Shown here: in pieces, positions 1 through 6,608 of the stretch | How positions within the stretch are numbered: position 1 is the first letter of the stretch | How the letters are laid out: each line of letters begins with the position of its first letter | Source of the DNA: Caryophanales bacterium UBA5732 | GTDB taxonomy: Bacteria > Bacillota_I > Bacilli_A > Izemoplasmatales > Hujiaoplasmataceae | Direction of reading: 5' to 3' | Assembly (NCBI GenBank): GCA_002419445.1 | Contig: DIGC01000074.1 | Coordinates: forward strand, 1 to 10,623 | DNA: 10,623 nt | Notes under the pieces: model-generated | The model's input: only the letters and a program-made list of their open reading frames with translations | Told to the model about the DNA's origin: nothing | Databases searched by the model: none | Made by a program: the position numbers and the translations under genes

Positions 1-699
1 TTTAATTTGTCTAGTAAATAATTTTTTGATATCAGTGACTTTACCGAAGACAATCACTTTATCATTTTTGTACAAAATATCATCTTTAGTGACATTAGCA
101 TTGGTTTCTCCACCCCTGATTATTGCTAGAACGTTAACGTTATGCGTAGAGCGGATATTACTATACTCAAGCGTTTTGTTTTCCAGCACTTCAGGAAGAT
201 TCATAACCGTTATTTCTGTTATTGAATTCTTCCCCACTGTATCCAGCACTTCAATAATATTTGTTTGAGTTCCATGAATGACACGATTAGTAATTCTTTC
301 GACTATCCCTTTTAGGAGAAAATCGAAAACTTTTAATTTTCTCAATATGTATAAAATAATAAAGAAACCGCCAATGAATAAGAAGAATTTAAGAACATCG
401 GTTGAGTTTGAATTTCCCAAAGTTATAAAAACATTGACTAAAACTGATATTACAGTAACGTTGAGGATAAATCCCGATAACATTGTGACATTCGCTATAC
501 GTCTCCTAATCCTTGAGTTAACTATCAGCTCAGATTCTTGAGTAGTAAAGCCACTATTGGTAAATAGAGATATTACTTGAAATCTAGCTTTGTCATTAGT
601 CAAGCCTGTCAATTTAAAAATTATTGTAAAAATCTCAATAAAAACAACATAAACAAGAATAATAGAAAAACCCATTAAGATTAGTGTGTCTATACTCAT
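1..699 (-). CDS. Small membrane protein with TrkA-C (RCK_C) domain, partial at left edge
   Basis: This open frame has no stop before the window edge, so 233 codons are visible and the C-terminus is missing. The ATG at 697-699 follows an AGAGGTG ribosome binding site (706-712). Hydrophobic segments lie at about residues 5-30, 70-95 and 104-120. They are followed by a soluble region whose residues about 162-229 look like a TrkA-C/RCK_C domain: a beta-rich stretch with LPEVLENKTL, then VNVLAIIRGG, then DDILYKNDKVIVFG. RCK_C domains bind small ligands and gate or regulate ion transport. A conserved-looking loop, TNSGFTTQESEL (residues 47-58), sits between the first two membrane segments. Firmicutes carry small proteins of this layout with no firmly assigned substrate, and I do not assign one here. 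The family length suggests that little is missing. Plus-strand open frames over this gene are antisense shadows. Confidence 0.8.
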   Translation of the reverse strand, partial: MSIDTLILMGFSIILVYVVFIEIFTIIFKLTGLTNDKARFQVISLFTNSGFTTQESELIVNSRIRRRIANVTMLSGFILNVTVISVLVNVFITLGNSNSTDVLKFFLFIGGFFIILYILRKLKVFDFLLKGIVERITNRVIHGTQTNIIEVLDTVGKNSITEITVMNLPEVLENKTLEYSNIRSTHNVNVLAIIRGGETNANVTKDDILYKNDKVIVFGKVTDIKKLFTRQIK

Positions 700-722
700 A
701 TGTTTCACCTCTTGTATTAAAT

Positions 723-728
723 ATTATA
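723..728 (-). promoter_or_regulatory. Possible -10 box for the TrkA-C membrane protein gene
   Basis: On the minus strand a perfect TATAAT lies about 23 bases upstream of the ATG at 699 and just ahead of the ribosome binding site. No good -35 box is visible at 16-18 bases. The assignment rests on the -10 match and its position only, in very AT-rich DNA. Confidence 0.35.
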
Positions 729-819
729 AGACATATTGCTCAAAAATATAATATGGATGCTAATTTTTATTTAAAAAATTGTGATTAAATGTTGATGATA
801 AATATAAATATTAATTTTG

Positions 820-828
820 TGATATAAT
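820..828 (+). promoter_or_regulatory. Extended -10 promoter for the bL25/Ctc gene
   Basis: TGATATAAT fits an extended -10 element (TGnTATAAT) and lies about 40 bases before the ATG at 870. No good -35 hexamer is seen at 17 bases, which fits an extended -10 promoter. An AAGGAG ribosome binding site follows at 856-861, 8 bases before the start codon. No sigma-B-like GTTT/GGGTAT pair was seen, although ctc is a sigma-B target in Bacillus. Confidence 0.55.
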
Positions 829-869
829 AGTATTATGTAAAACTTATAAATTTAAAAGGAGCTTAATTT

Positions 870-1478
870 ATGAAACTAGAAAAAAGAACAGAAAACTTAA
901 GATTAGTGAGAGAGGAACATAAAGTAGCTGGTGTTCTATTCGGAAAATCAATCGAACCAGAAGCGATTCAAATTGATGAAAAAGAATTTAAGGAAACATT
1001 TAAACAATTCGGTTTAACACAAACATTTGAAGTCAAGTATGGTAGAAAAAAGCACATTGTTTATATCAAAGAAGTTCAAAGACATCATATCAATCCTCAT
1101 CAAATTTTAAATGTTAAATTGCTAAAAGTTATGGAAGGGGATGTCATTAAATCTCATTTGCCTCTCAATCTAATTGGTAAAGAAAAGATTGAAAAGGACG
1201 GAGTAATGATTCAACATTTAATTGACTCAATTGAAGTTGAATATGGTATTGGTGCGGCATTTAACCATATTGATTTAGATGTATCTAATCTAAAGGTTGG
1301 AGATTTTGTTAAAATAGAGGATTTAAGTATCCCTGAAGGACTTACCGTTTTAGAACCAAAGGATAAAATGGTTATCAACGTTATAGAAGCTAAATACGAA
1401 GTTGAAGAAGAAACTGAAACTCCAGAAAAATTAGATCCTAGTGATGTTGAAGTTATTACAGAAAAACATAAAGAATAA
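870..1478 (+). CDS. rplY: 50S ribosomal protein bL25, general stress protein Ctc type
   Basis: The 202-residue protein belongs to the L25/TL5/CTC family, which binds 5S rRNA on the large ribosomal subunit. Residues 1-90 form the 5S-binding L25 domain. They include the R-E-x-x-K-V-A-G-V-L-F-G segment (about 14-25), which matches the usual GKVPGVLYG, and VQRHHINPHQILNVKLLKV (69-87), matching the family's VQRHP...ILHVDFL motif. Residues about 95-182 are the second, all-beta TL5/CTC domain, followed by an acidic Glu-rich tail. The length agrees with two-domain Ctc proteins rather than the short E. coli L25. In Bacillus the ctc product is a general stress protein. Here the gene has its own promoter, a strong ribosome binding site and its own terminator. 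Usual neighbours such as pth are absent, so it is a single-gene unit. Confidence 0.93.
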   Translation: MKLEKRTENLRLVREEHKVAGVLFGKSIEPEAIQIDEKEFKETFKQFGLTQTFEVKYGRKKHIVYIKEVQRHHINPHQILNVKLLKVMEGDVIKSHLPLNLIGKEKIEKDGVMIQHLIDSIEVEYGIGAAFNHIDLDVSNLKVGDFVKIEDLSIPEGLTVLEPKDKMVINVIEAKYEVEEETETPEKLDPSDVEVITEKHKE

Positions 1479-1483
1479 ATAAT

Positions 1484-1522
1484 ATAGCTAGTAGACGTTC
1501 CCGTTTACTAGCTATTTTTTTT
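1484..1522 (+). terminator. Rho-independent terminator after bL25/Ctc
   Basis: A perfect 10-bp stem (1484-1493 with 1506-1515, ATAGCTAGTA against TACTAGCTAT) is followed by a run of seven T's. It begins 5 bases after the stop codon. The opposing nuclease pseudogene ends at 1521, so the same hairpin could also stop minus-strand transcripts, although the T-run on that side is poor. Confidence 0.85.
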
Positions 1523-2694
1523 AGTTATAATCTTCCGGTTTTCCCCAAATTAAATCCGCTAATTCTGGAATATCAATAAATGGGTTTCGGTTATTTTGAT
1601 AGGTGTAAATAAGTTGATTTCTTAATATTTCTCTTTCTGAGACCGGATCTTCTTCATGCCATCTTAGCAAATCATCAAGATCGCCATAAAGCGGAAGTTT
1701 TGATAAACGGTCGGAATCAGGTTCATTTATTAATTTTAAATCAACCATGTCGTTTTCTTCGCCCTCGTAGCGAACTGCCATATAGAATAAAATTCTTGCG
1801 ACATCCCCTTTAACTTCATCTCTAGGTTCAAAATCCCACTCATTACCGATGAATTTTCCGTATCCTACATCCACAACATCAACATCATCTCCATCATGAC
1901 AATCTTCAAACATCCGGTTATTCTTTGTACCATTCATATTTCTTTCTTCGGCGACCAAATGATGTAAGTCAGTATGTGGTCCCATCGCCAAAACAGTAGT
2001 TGTCCCCTCTTTAATTTCGAAGTCCCCTCGTGATTTTGACCAGACATGCTCTCGATTCCATTCGACCATTTCCATTTTGCCTTCAATTTCCATTTCACAA
2101 TATTCGGGCGGATAAGTTGTGTCTTGATAGCCTTTATACCATGAATATCCTGAGTAAAACATTATCACATTGTCAGAGTTGTCTGGATCTCAATCAGTTA
2201 ACATAATTAAATCCTAGACGTTAGTATCCTCATCAGTATAGTGATATTCCGTAAGACCGGTAATAATATCGTTTAAAGCGGATTTGAGTAGTTCGCCTTC
2301 TAAACTTTCAATACCATTATAATAACCTAAAGGTATGTACATTGAGCCATCAATATTACCGATAATTTTCAGTGGTTTTATTACCGGCTTGATCGGTTGT
2401 GTGGATTATTATGGTTTGATTCCCTAAAATAGATGTATCGAAGGCTCTTTCAATTACATTTTCGCAGATATCGTCATGATTGTCAGTGCAGGAAATTAAT
2501 TCATAATTAAAATCACGATTAATCAAGTGTTTTATCGGTAATTCATTAATGTTAATAATTGGAGCTTCTTGATCGTTTATTAACAACCGATTGATATAAT
2601 TAGTTCCCAAAAAGCTATCAACTGCGTAAATTGTCATAAAAATTACAGAAATTATGATAACTACAGTTCTTATGGTTTTATTTAATTTGTTCAT
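1521..2694 (-). pseudogene. Decayed secreted or membrane-anchored endonuclease I
   Basis: Three reading-frame pieces line up into one endonuclease I family protein of about 390 residues. The start is ATG 2692-2694, preceded by GAGG. The first piece has a hydrophobic signal or anchor segment (about residues 10-30), then an Ig-like domain of the DUF5011/HYR kind (about 40-105: DQEAPII at the start, TTDQAGNKTT at the end). The frame then breaks and hits TAA at 2356-2358. Removing one base from the A-run at 2366-2369 restores it and gives GSMYIPLGYYNGIESLEGEL, the usual start of the nuclease domain. Two in-frame stops follow: TAG at 2214-2216 (between DEDTNV and DLIMLTD) and TGA at 2190-2192 (before DPDNSDNVI). 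The rest is intact to 1521, with the catalytic WNREHVWSKS, TDLHHLVAEERNMNGTKNNRMF spread over the core, GDVARILFYM, and a C-terminal RNQLIYTYQNNRNPFID. Active relatives degrade extracellular DNA. Translation from the internal ATG at 2166-2168 would lack the N-terminal fold. Confidence 0.85.
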
Positions 2695-2750
2695 TCGTTT
2701 ATCGCCTCGCAAAATTATATTCATATTACTATTGTAACAAAAATTATAAA

Positions 2751-2782
2751 TAAAAAAACCCTATGAACTAGTCATTAGGGTT
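2751..2782 (-). terminator. Terminator of the AraC-family gene, containing its stop codon
   Basis: Read on the minus strand, AACCCT (2777-2782) pairs with AGGGTT (2757-2762). ATGA/TCAT pairing (2763-2766 with 2772-2775) lengthens the stem past one bulged base, and a run of seven T's follows (2752-2758). The TAG stop of the AraC gene (2768-2770) sits in the loop, so the hairpin begins inside the last four codons. Confidence 0.85.
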
Positions 2783-3946
2783 CTTGCGGTAATCGCTAGG
2801 TGATAAACCGGTAGTTTTTTTGAAAGAGTTTGAGAAATGTGAACTATTAGCGAAATTAAGTAAAACAGCGATATCTAAAATATTATAATCCGTTTCTTTT
2901 AGAAGAGTTTTAGCTTCAATGATTTTAATTTTGATAATATATTCAGAAATCGTAATTCCCATTTCTTTTTTAAATAATCTTGATAAATGTTCTTTTGTAA
3001 TAAATAATTCGCTCGCAATATCATCCAAAGTTATTTTATTAGTCAAATTTTTCCTAATATATAAAATAATTTTTTTAATATTTGAACTATGATTCAATAA
3101 TGTATAATCTTTCACCGCTTTTGCATAAGTTGTAAGAATTCTTTGAGCTACATACCTAATCTCGCTAGATAAACTTACTTTGTTGATATAGAATTTGATA
3201 TTGTTTGAAATTTTATAAGCGAGGTGCAAATCAATTCCTGATTTTACCGCCTCTCGATTACATAAAGCATCAAAAATCATTAAATTTGTTTTCATGTTTG
3301 TGAAAGAATTATTTTGATAAATTAATAGTTGATTGGATATTTTTTGAAAATCAAAACTTTGAGCAATTTCAACATCGCCATTTCTGACAATGCTTAATAA
3401 TTTTTCTTCAACTTCATTGCTGGTTTCAACATGTTTTAGATTAAAATCATTATTAAGTCGCTTACTAGCGCCATTGTTATCAACTTTTTTTATCTGTATA
3501 TTGATAATTTTGATATTTTCAAAATCCAAATTTTGAATGTTTTGAATCATTTTTACAATTAAATTTTGTTGGCTGTCGGAAAGAATTTTTAAGTTATTAT
3601 AAAAATTTTCAATCATTAATGCTTCTTCATTTATGAAACGATAATTTAAGATTACCTCGTCAATTAAATTTTCAAAATCGTCGTTAATTAAAAAAGGCCC
3701 GAAAAGGATGTTTTTTTGGTTTACAAAGAAGCATAGAAAAGTTAAACCATTTTTATCTTGAATACGGTAGACTTTATTGTCTTTCTGATTCTCGATAATG
3801 GTTTGTTTTTTCCCCTCAATTTCATTTCTTAATATCTCCGGTAATGAAAGATGATCAGTATCATAGGTCTTTATATCATTCTCATAAAATGAAAAGGAGA
3901 TGTTTGTTATGCAGTAAATATTATAAGCGATTTTTTCTATTTTCAT
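2768..3946 (-). CDS. AraC-family transcriptional regulator
   Basis: The 392-residue protein ends in a two-helix-turn-helix AraC/XylS DNA-binding domain (about residues 285-388). The first HTH contains ITLDDIASELFITKEHLSRLFKK; the second has the hallmark NILDIAVLLNF, SSHFSNSFKK and GLSPSDYRK. The N-terminal part (about 1-275) is a sensor or dimerisation region that I cannot assign to a named domain. Residues about 240-280, with CNREAVKSGID and YKISNNIKFYI, resemble the central region of Firmicutes AraC regulators that have large N-terminal modules. An upstream in-frame ATG would add 23 residues, but the promoter (3966-3994) lies inside that extension. ATG 3944-3946 with AAAAGGA 7 bases ahead is therefore the start. 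The gene is transcribed alone, and its target is unknown. The nearest candidates are its own promoter, the M29 peptidase gene upstream and the nuclease pseudogene downstream. Confidence 0.88.
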   Translation of the reverse strand: MKIEKIAYNIYCITNISFSFYENDIKTYDTDHLSLPEILRNEIEGKKQTIIENQKDNKVYRIQDKNGLTFLCFFVNQKNILFGPFLINDDFENLIDEVILNYRFINEEALMIENFYNNLKILSDSQQNLIVKMIQNIQNLDFENIKIINIQIKKVDNNGASKRLNNDFNLKHVETSNEVEEKLLSIVRNGDVEIAQSFDFQKISNQLLIYQNNSFTNMKTNLMIFDALCNREAVKSGIDLHLAYKISNNIKFYINKVSLSSEIRYVAQRILTTYAKAVKDYTLLNHSSNIKKIILYIRKNLTNKITLDDIASELFITKEHLSRLFKKEMGITISEYIIKIKIIEAKTLLKETDYNILDIAVLLNFANSSHFSNSFKKTTGLSPSDYRKNPND

Positions 3947-3965
3947 ACGATTGTCCTTTTTAATA

Positions 3966-3994
3966 ATTATAGAGACAATAATAAAAAATGTCAA
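3966..3994 (-). promoter_or_regulatory. Consensus promoter of the AraC-family gene
   Basis: On the minus strand a perfect TTGACA (3989-3994) and a perfect TATAAT (3966-3971) are separated by exactly 17 bases. Transcription would start near 3959, so the ribosome binding site AAAAGGA (3954-3960) lies at the very 5' end of the message and the leader is only about 13 bases. The promoter fixes the gene's start at 3946 rather than at an ATG upstream of it. Confidence 0.88.
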
Positions 3995-4062
3995 CATAAT
4001 ATTCGAAAACATCATAATTTTGTGAACGTCAAAAACGCACTAATAATTAATTGGGATAACAA

Positions 4063-4089
4063 TAAAAAGATCGCTAAAATTAGCGATCT
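4063..4089 (-). terminator. Terminator of the M29 aminopeptidase gene
   Basis: Read on the minus strand, AGATCGCTAA and TTAGCGATCT (4080-4089 with 4068-4077) form a 9-10 bp stem with a very short loop, followed by a T-run (4064-4068). It starts 5 bases after the TAG stop at 4095-4097. It separates the peptidase transcript from the AraC promoter downstream. Confidence 0.88.
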
Positions 4090-4094
4090 ATTTT

Positions 4095-5330
4095 CTATAT
4101 AACGAAATTACCTTCTTTAAATATTTGAATCTTTTTGCCTTCTTTAGTAATCCCGACAATATTCATATCTTTACTACCAAACATAAAATCGGAATGAGAC
4201 ATTGAGTTGTTATATCCTAGTTTTTCGAGTTCCTTAATGTCCATGCTAGTCCCGCCTTTAACATTCATAGGGTAAGCTCTACCTAAAGCTAAATGGCAAG
4301 AAGCATTCTCATCAAACAAAGTATTGAAGAATAGGATATTAGCTTGAGATATCGGTGAATTATATCCAATTAGAGCTACTTCGCCTAAATATGAACTTCC
4401 TTCATCAAACTCAAGCAAATTTTTAAGCGTTGATTTTTCTTTTTTGGCATCAAAGTCAATCACTTTTCCATCTTTAAATTCTAGCCAAAAATCTTCAATT
4501 AAATTTCCTTGGTAATCCAACGGTTTAGTTGCAACAACTTTACCGTTGACACCAAATTTGTGTGGCATTGTAAAGTTTTCTTCAGTTGGGATATTAGGAT
4601 TAAATACAACCCCTGTAGTAGCTGTTTCTTGTCCTCCTGACCAAACGTGATTATCTACTAATTTAATGGTCAAATCAGTACCTAATTCATTTGTGAAATG
4701 AAGTGAATCAAACTGAAAATCATTCAGTATTTTGTTGTGCGCAATCAATAATGAATTATGTTTATTCCATTCTTCAACCGGATTCGTATTTTCAGTAACT
4801 CTTGAAGCGCTGAAAATTGCGTCCCACAAAGCTTCATCAGCTTCAGTTTCCTGCAGTTTAGGAAAAACTTTTTTAGCCCAAGTTGGGTTAGAAGCGGCAA
4901 TTATTGACCACTGACTCCTATTTCCCATCATGTGTTCACGATAGAAATTAAGAGCTTTACTAGAAGCGATTCCCGAAACTTGAATTTTATTAGGATCTAC
5001 ACCTTTATTAGCACCTGGTATTGGAGAAACAATAGAGATAACACAAGCACCGTTGTCTACTAAGTAACGCATTCTATCAATTGAAAATTGAGGAATGTCT
5101 TGTAATGTTTCTTCGGTTTCATATTCAAGCGAGTAACGAGTTGTCAAATCATCGCGCCAGATGACGATTACTCTTTTAGCTCCAGCTTGGTAAGCATGTT
5201 TTGTAACTTTTCTTGCAATGTCAGCAGCTTGCGTGGGTGCATTAACTACAACTATTTGATTTTTTTGAACATTAGCCCCAATTTTAACCGCTAAATTCGC
5301 TAATTTTTCTAATAATATTTCTTTTGGCAT
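4095..5330 (-). CDS. M29-family metallo-aminopeptidase (AmpS/AmpT/PepS type)
   Basis: The 411-residue protein matches family M29 thermophilic-type aminopeptidases in length and motifs. These are cytoplasmic dimers that remove N-terminal residues from peptides with two metal ions. The expected metal and catalytic residues can be read directly: Glu250-Glu251 in PNIPTEENFTMP, Glu317 in SYLGEVAL, His346 in CHLALG, Tyr353, and His379 and Asp381 in MSHSDFMFGS. The N-terminal half (about 1-200) is the alpha/beta domain of the family, with IVVVNAP and AGAKRVIVIWRDD strands. There is no signal peptide. ATG 5328-5330 has AAAGGA (5339-5344) at 8 bases. The gene is a single transcription unit between its own promoter and terminator, divergent from the Ldh-family operon. 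It probably recycles imported or turned-over peptides; the gamma-glutamyltransferase-family gene in the window may also act on peptides. Confidence 0.95.
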   Translation of the reverse strand: MPKEILLEKLANLAVKIGANVQKNQIVVVNAPTQAADIARKVTKHAYQAGAKRVIVIWRDDLTTRYSLEYETEETLQDIPQFSIDRMRYLVDNGACVISIVSPIPGANKGVDPNKIQVSGIASSKALNFYREHMMGNRSQWSIIAASNPTWAKKVFPKLQETEADEALWDAIFSASRVTENTNPVEEWNKHNSLLIAHNKILNDFQFDSLHFTNELGTDLTIKLVDNHVWSGGQETATTGVVFNPNIPTEENFTMPHKFGVNGKVVATKPLDYQGNLIEDFWLEFKDGKVIDFDAKKEKSTLKNLLEFDEGSSYLGEVALIGYNSPISQANILFFNTLFDENASCHLALGRAYPMNVKGGTSMDIKELEKLGYNNSMSHSDFMFGSKDMNIVGITKEGKKIQIFKEGNFVI

Positions 5331-5364
5331 TTTCTAAGTCCTTTCAAAATAAATTCTTAAAATT

Positions 5365-5392
5365 ATTATAACATGTTTTTAATAAAAGTCTA
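5365..5392 (-). promoter_or_regulatory. Promoter of the M29 aminopeptidase gene
   Basis: On the minus strand TATAAT (5365-5370) is preceded by TGT, giving an extended -10 (TGTTATAAT). A TAGACT hexamer (5387-5392), four of six matches to TTGACA, lies 16 bases upstream. The leader to the ATG at 5330 is about 28 bases. Confidence 0.65.
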
Positions 5393-5452
5393 AGCGATAT
5401 ATTATTCTTGAAAACCCATTTTAGTAACTTATATTTAATTAAAAAAGAATTA

Positions 5453-5461
5453 TGATATAAT
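5453..5461 (+). promoter_or_regulatory. Extended -10 promoter of the Ldh-msrB-nitroreductase-acyltransferase operon
   Basis: TGATATAAT is an extended -10 element, the same nine bases as at the bL25 promoter. It stands about 41 bases before the proposed start at 5503 and divergent from the peptidase promoter. No convincing -35 box is seen at 17 bases. No other promoter of this quality was noticed ahead of the later genes in the operon. Confidence 0.6.
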
Positions 5462-5483
5462 TTAGTTGAGTTAAAGAAAAATT

Positions 5484-5491
5484 GAGAGAGG
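5484..5491 (+). promoter_or_regulatory. Ribosome binding site that decides the Ldh-family start
   Basis: GAGAGAGG lies 11 bases before the TTG at 5503-5505. It overlaps or nearly touches the other possible starts (TTG 5482, GTG 5494), which makes them unlikely. The ATG at 5492 is out of frame. The spacing is slightly long and the start codon is weak, so initiation may be modest. Confidence 0.55.
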
Positions 5492-5502
5492 ATGTGGGCA
5501 TT

Positions 5503-6606
5503 TTGGATGATAGAGTTTATGTTAGTTGGGAATTTATCGAAGACTTTATGGTCAGCGCTTTTAAGAATATAGGCGTCCCTGAAAATGACGCAAAGATTTG
5601 CGCTGACATTTTGATGGAAAGCGATCGAAGAGGGATAGAATCACATGGAGTAAATCGTTTTAAACCAATATATATTGACCGTATTAATGCCGGTATTCAA
5701 AAACCAGTGACTAAAATCGACGTTTTGAGAGAGACGCCTACTACTGCGGTATTTGACGCAAATGATGGGATGGGTATGGTTGTTAGTTATAAAGCAATGC
5801 AACTAGCGATAGAAAAAGCGAAAAAATATGGAATGGGAATGGTTGCGGTTAGAAATTCAACTCATTATGGCATTGCCGGATATTATGCAACTATGGCCTC
5901 AAAGGAAGGTATGATTGGCATAACAGGTACCAATGCAAGACCATCCATAGCTCCCACTTTTGGAGTAGAGAACATGTTAGGTACAAACCCATTAACTTTT
6001 GGGATACCAACAGATGAAGATTTTCCTTTTGTTTTAGATTGTGCGACAAGTATTACCCAAAGAGGGAAAATTGAATATTTCGCTAAAACAGGTAAGGATA
6101 CACCTAGTGGTATGGTAGTTGGTAGAGACGGATTACCAAAAACCGATTCTATCCAAATATTGAAAGACCTTGTCAATAATCAAGCTGCTCTAGCGCCTCT
6201 TGGAGGTATCGGAGAAGAATTAGCCGGGTATAAAGGCTACGGCTATGCAACAGTTGTTGAAATTTTAAGTGCGGCTTTGCAAGCGGGAAGTTTCTTAAAG
6301 ATGTTAGGCGGAAGGGATGAATCCGGGAATTTGACGCCTTATCATCTAGGTCATTTTTTCATAGCTATAGATACAGAAGCTTTTATGGGTCTTGAAAGTT
6401 TTAAGAAGACAGCTGGGGATATCTTAAGAGATTTAAGAAATAGTGAGAAAGCTCCTGGTGAAGAAAAAATTTTTACAGCCGGAGAAAAAGAATACTTAGT
6501 TTGGCTGGAAAGAAAGGATAAAGGAGTTCCTTTGAATGAAGCTTGCATTGACGATATAAAGAAAGTTAATTCAATGCTAAATTTAAATAAGAAACTTCCG
6601 TTCTAA
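5503..6606 (+). CDS. Ldh-family NAD(P)-dependent malate/lactate-type oxidoreductase
   Basis: The protein, 367 residues from TTG 5503, belongs to the lactate/malate dehydrogenase-like family of YiaK, AllD and archaeal malate dehydrogenase. This family is unrelated in fold to classical Rossmann LDH/MDH. It oxidises 2-hydroxy acids or reduces 2-oxo acids with NAD(P). Conserved motifs visible are RRGIESHGVNRF (42-53), NSTHYGIAGYYA (118-129), GTNARPSIAPTFG (142-154), MLGTNPLTFGIPT (158-170), FVLDCATS (176-183) and, near residues 240-250, GYKGYGYATVVEILSAAL. The two conserved histidines (His48, His121) are present and the length is normal, so it looks functional. The start was chosen from the ribosome binding site and because relatives begin at about this point (xxDRVYVxxE). 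Which 2-hydroxy acid it uses cannot be read from the sequence. It is the first gene of a four-gene operon; msrB starts 2 bases after its stop. Confidence 0.92.
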   Translation: MDDRVYVSWEFIEDFMVSAFKNIGVPENDAKICADILMESDRRGIESHGVNRFKPIYIDRINAGIQKPVTKIDVLRETPTTAVFDANDGMGMVVSYKAMQLAIEKAKKYGMGMVAVRNSTHYGIAGYYATMASKEGMIGITGTNARPSIAPTFGVENMLGTNPLTFGIPTDEDFPFVLDCATSITQRGKIEYFAKTGKDTPSGMVVGRDGLPKTDSIQILKDLVNNQAALAPLGGIGEELAGYKGYGYATVVEILSAALQAGSFLKMLGGRDESGNLTPYHLGHFFIAIDTEAFMGLESFKKTAGDILRDLRNSEKAPGEEKIFTAGEKEYLVWLERKDKGVPLNEACIDDIKKVNSMLNLNKKLPF

Positions 6607-6608
6607 TT

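Noticed and set aside
26..541. Two plus-strand open frames of 80 and 87 codons
   Set aside because: They lie antisense to a continuous minus-strand frame (1-699) that has a good ribosome binding site, membrane segments and a recognisable domain.
2169..2355. A true intergenic gap between two small separate genes
   Set aside because: Translation in the nuclease frame gives conserved endonuclease I sequence across the gap, so it is coding-derived and part of the pseudogene.
3947..4015. A 23-residue N-terminal extension of the AraC-family protein, hydrophobic like a signal peptide
   Set aside because: The perfect -35/-10 promoter lies inside this stretch, and the downstream ATG at 3946 has a proper ribosome binding site. 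The hydrophobicity comes from translating AT-rich promoter DNA.
3995..4068. Possible operator or riboswitch upstream of the AraC gene
   Set aside because: Only short imperfect repeats are visible and the leader is too short for a riboswitch, so I found no supportable site.
5482..5502. Earlier TTG or GTG starts for the Ldh-family gene
   Set aside because: The GAGAGAGG ribosome binding site overlaps or touches them, and family members begin near residue 1 of the 5503 start.
5883..6548. Minus-strand open frames within the Ldh-family gene
   Set aside because: They are shadows of a complete plus-strand enzyme gene with family motifs throughout. The minus-strand frames at 7779-7982 and 8578-8772 and the plus-strand frame at 4732-4914 are shadows for the same reason.
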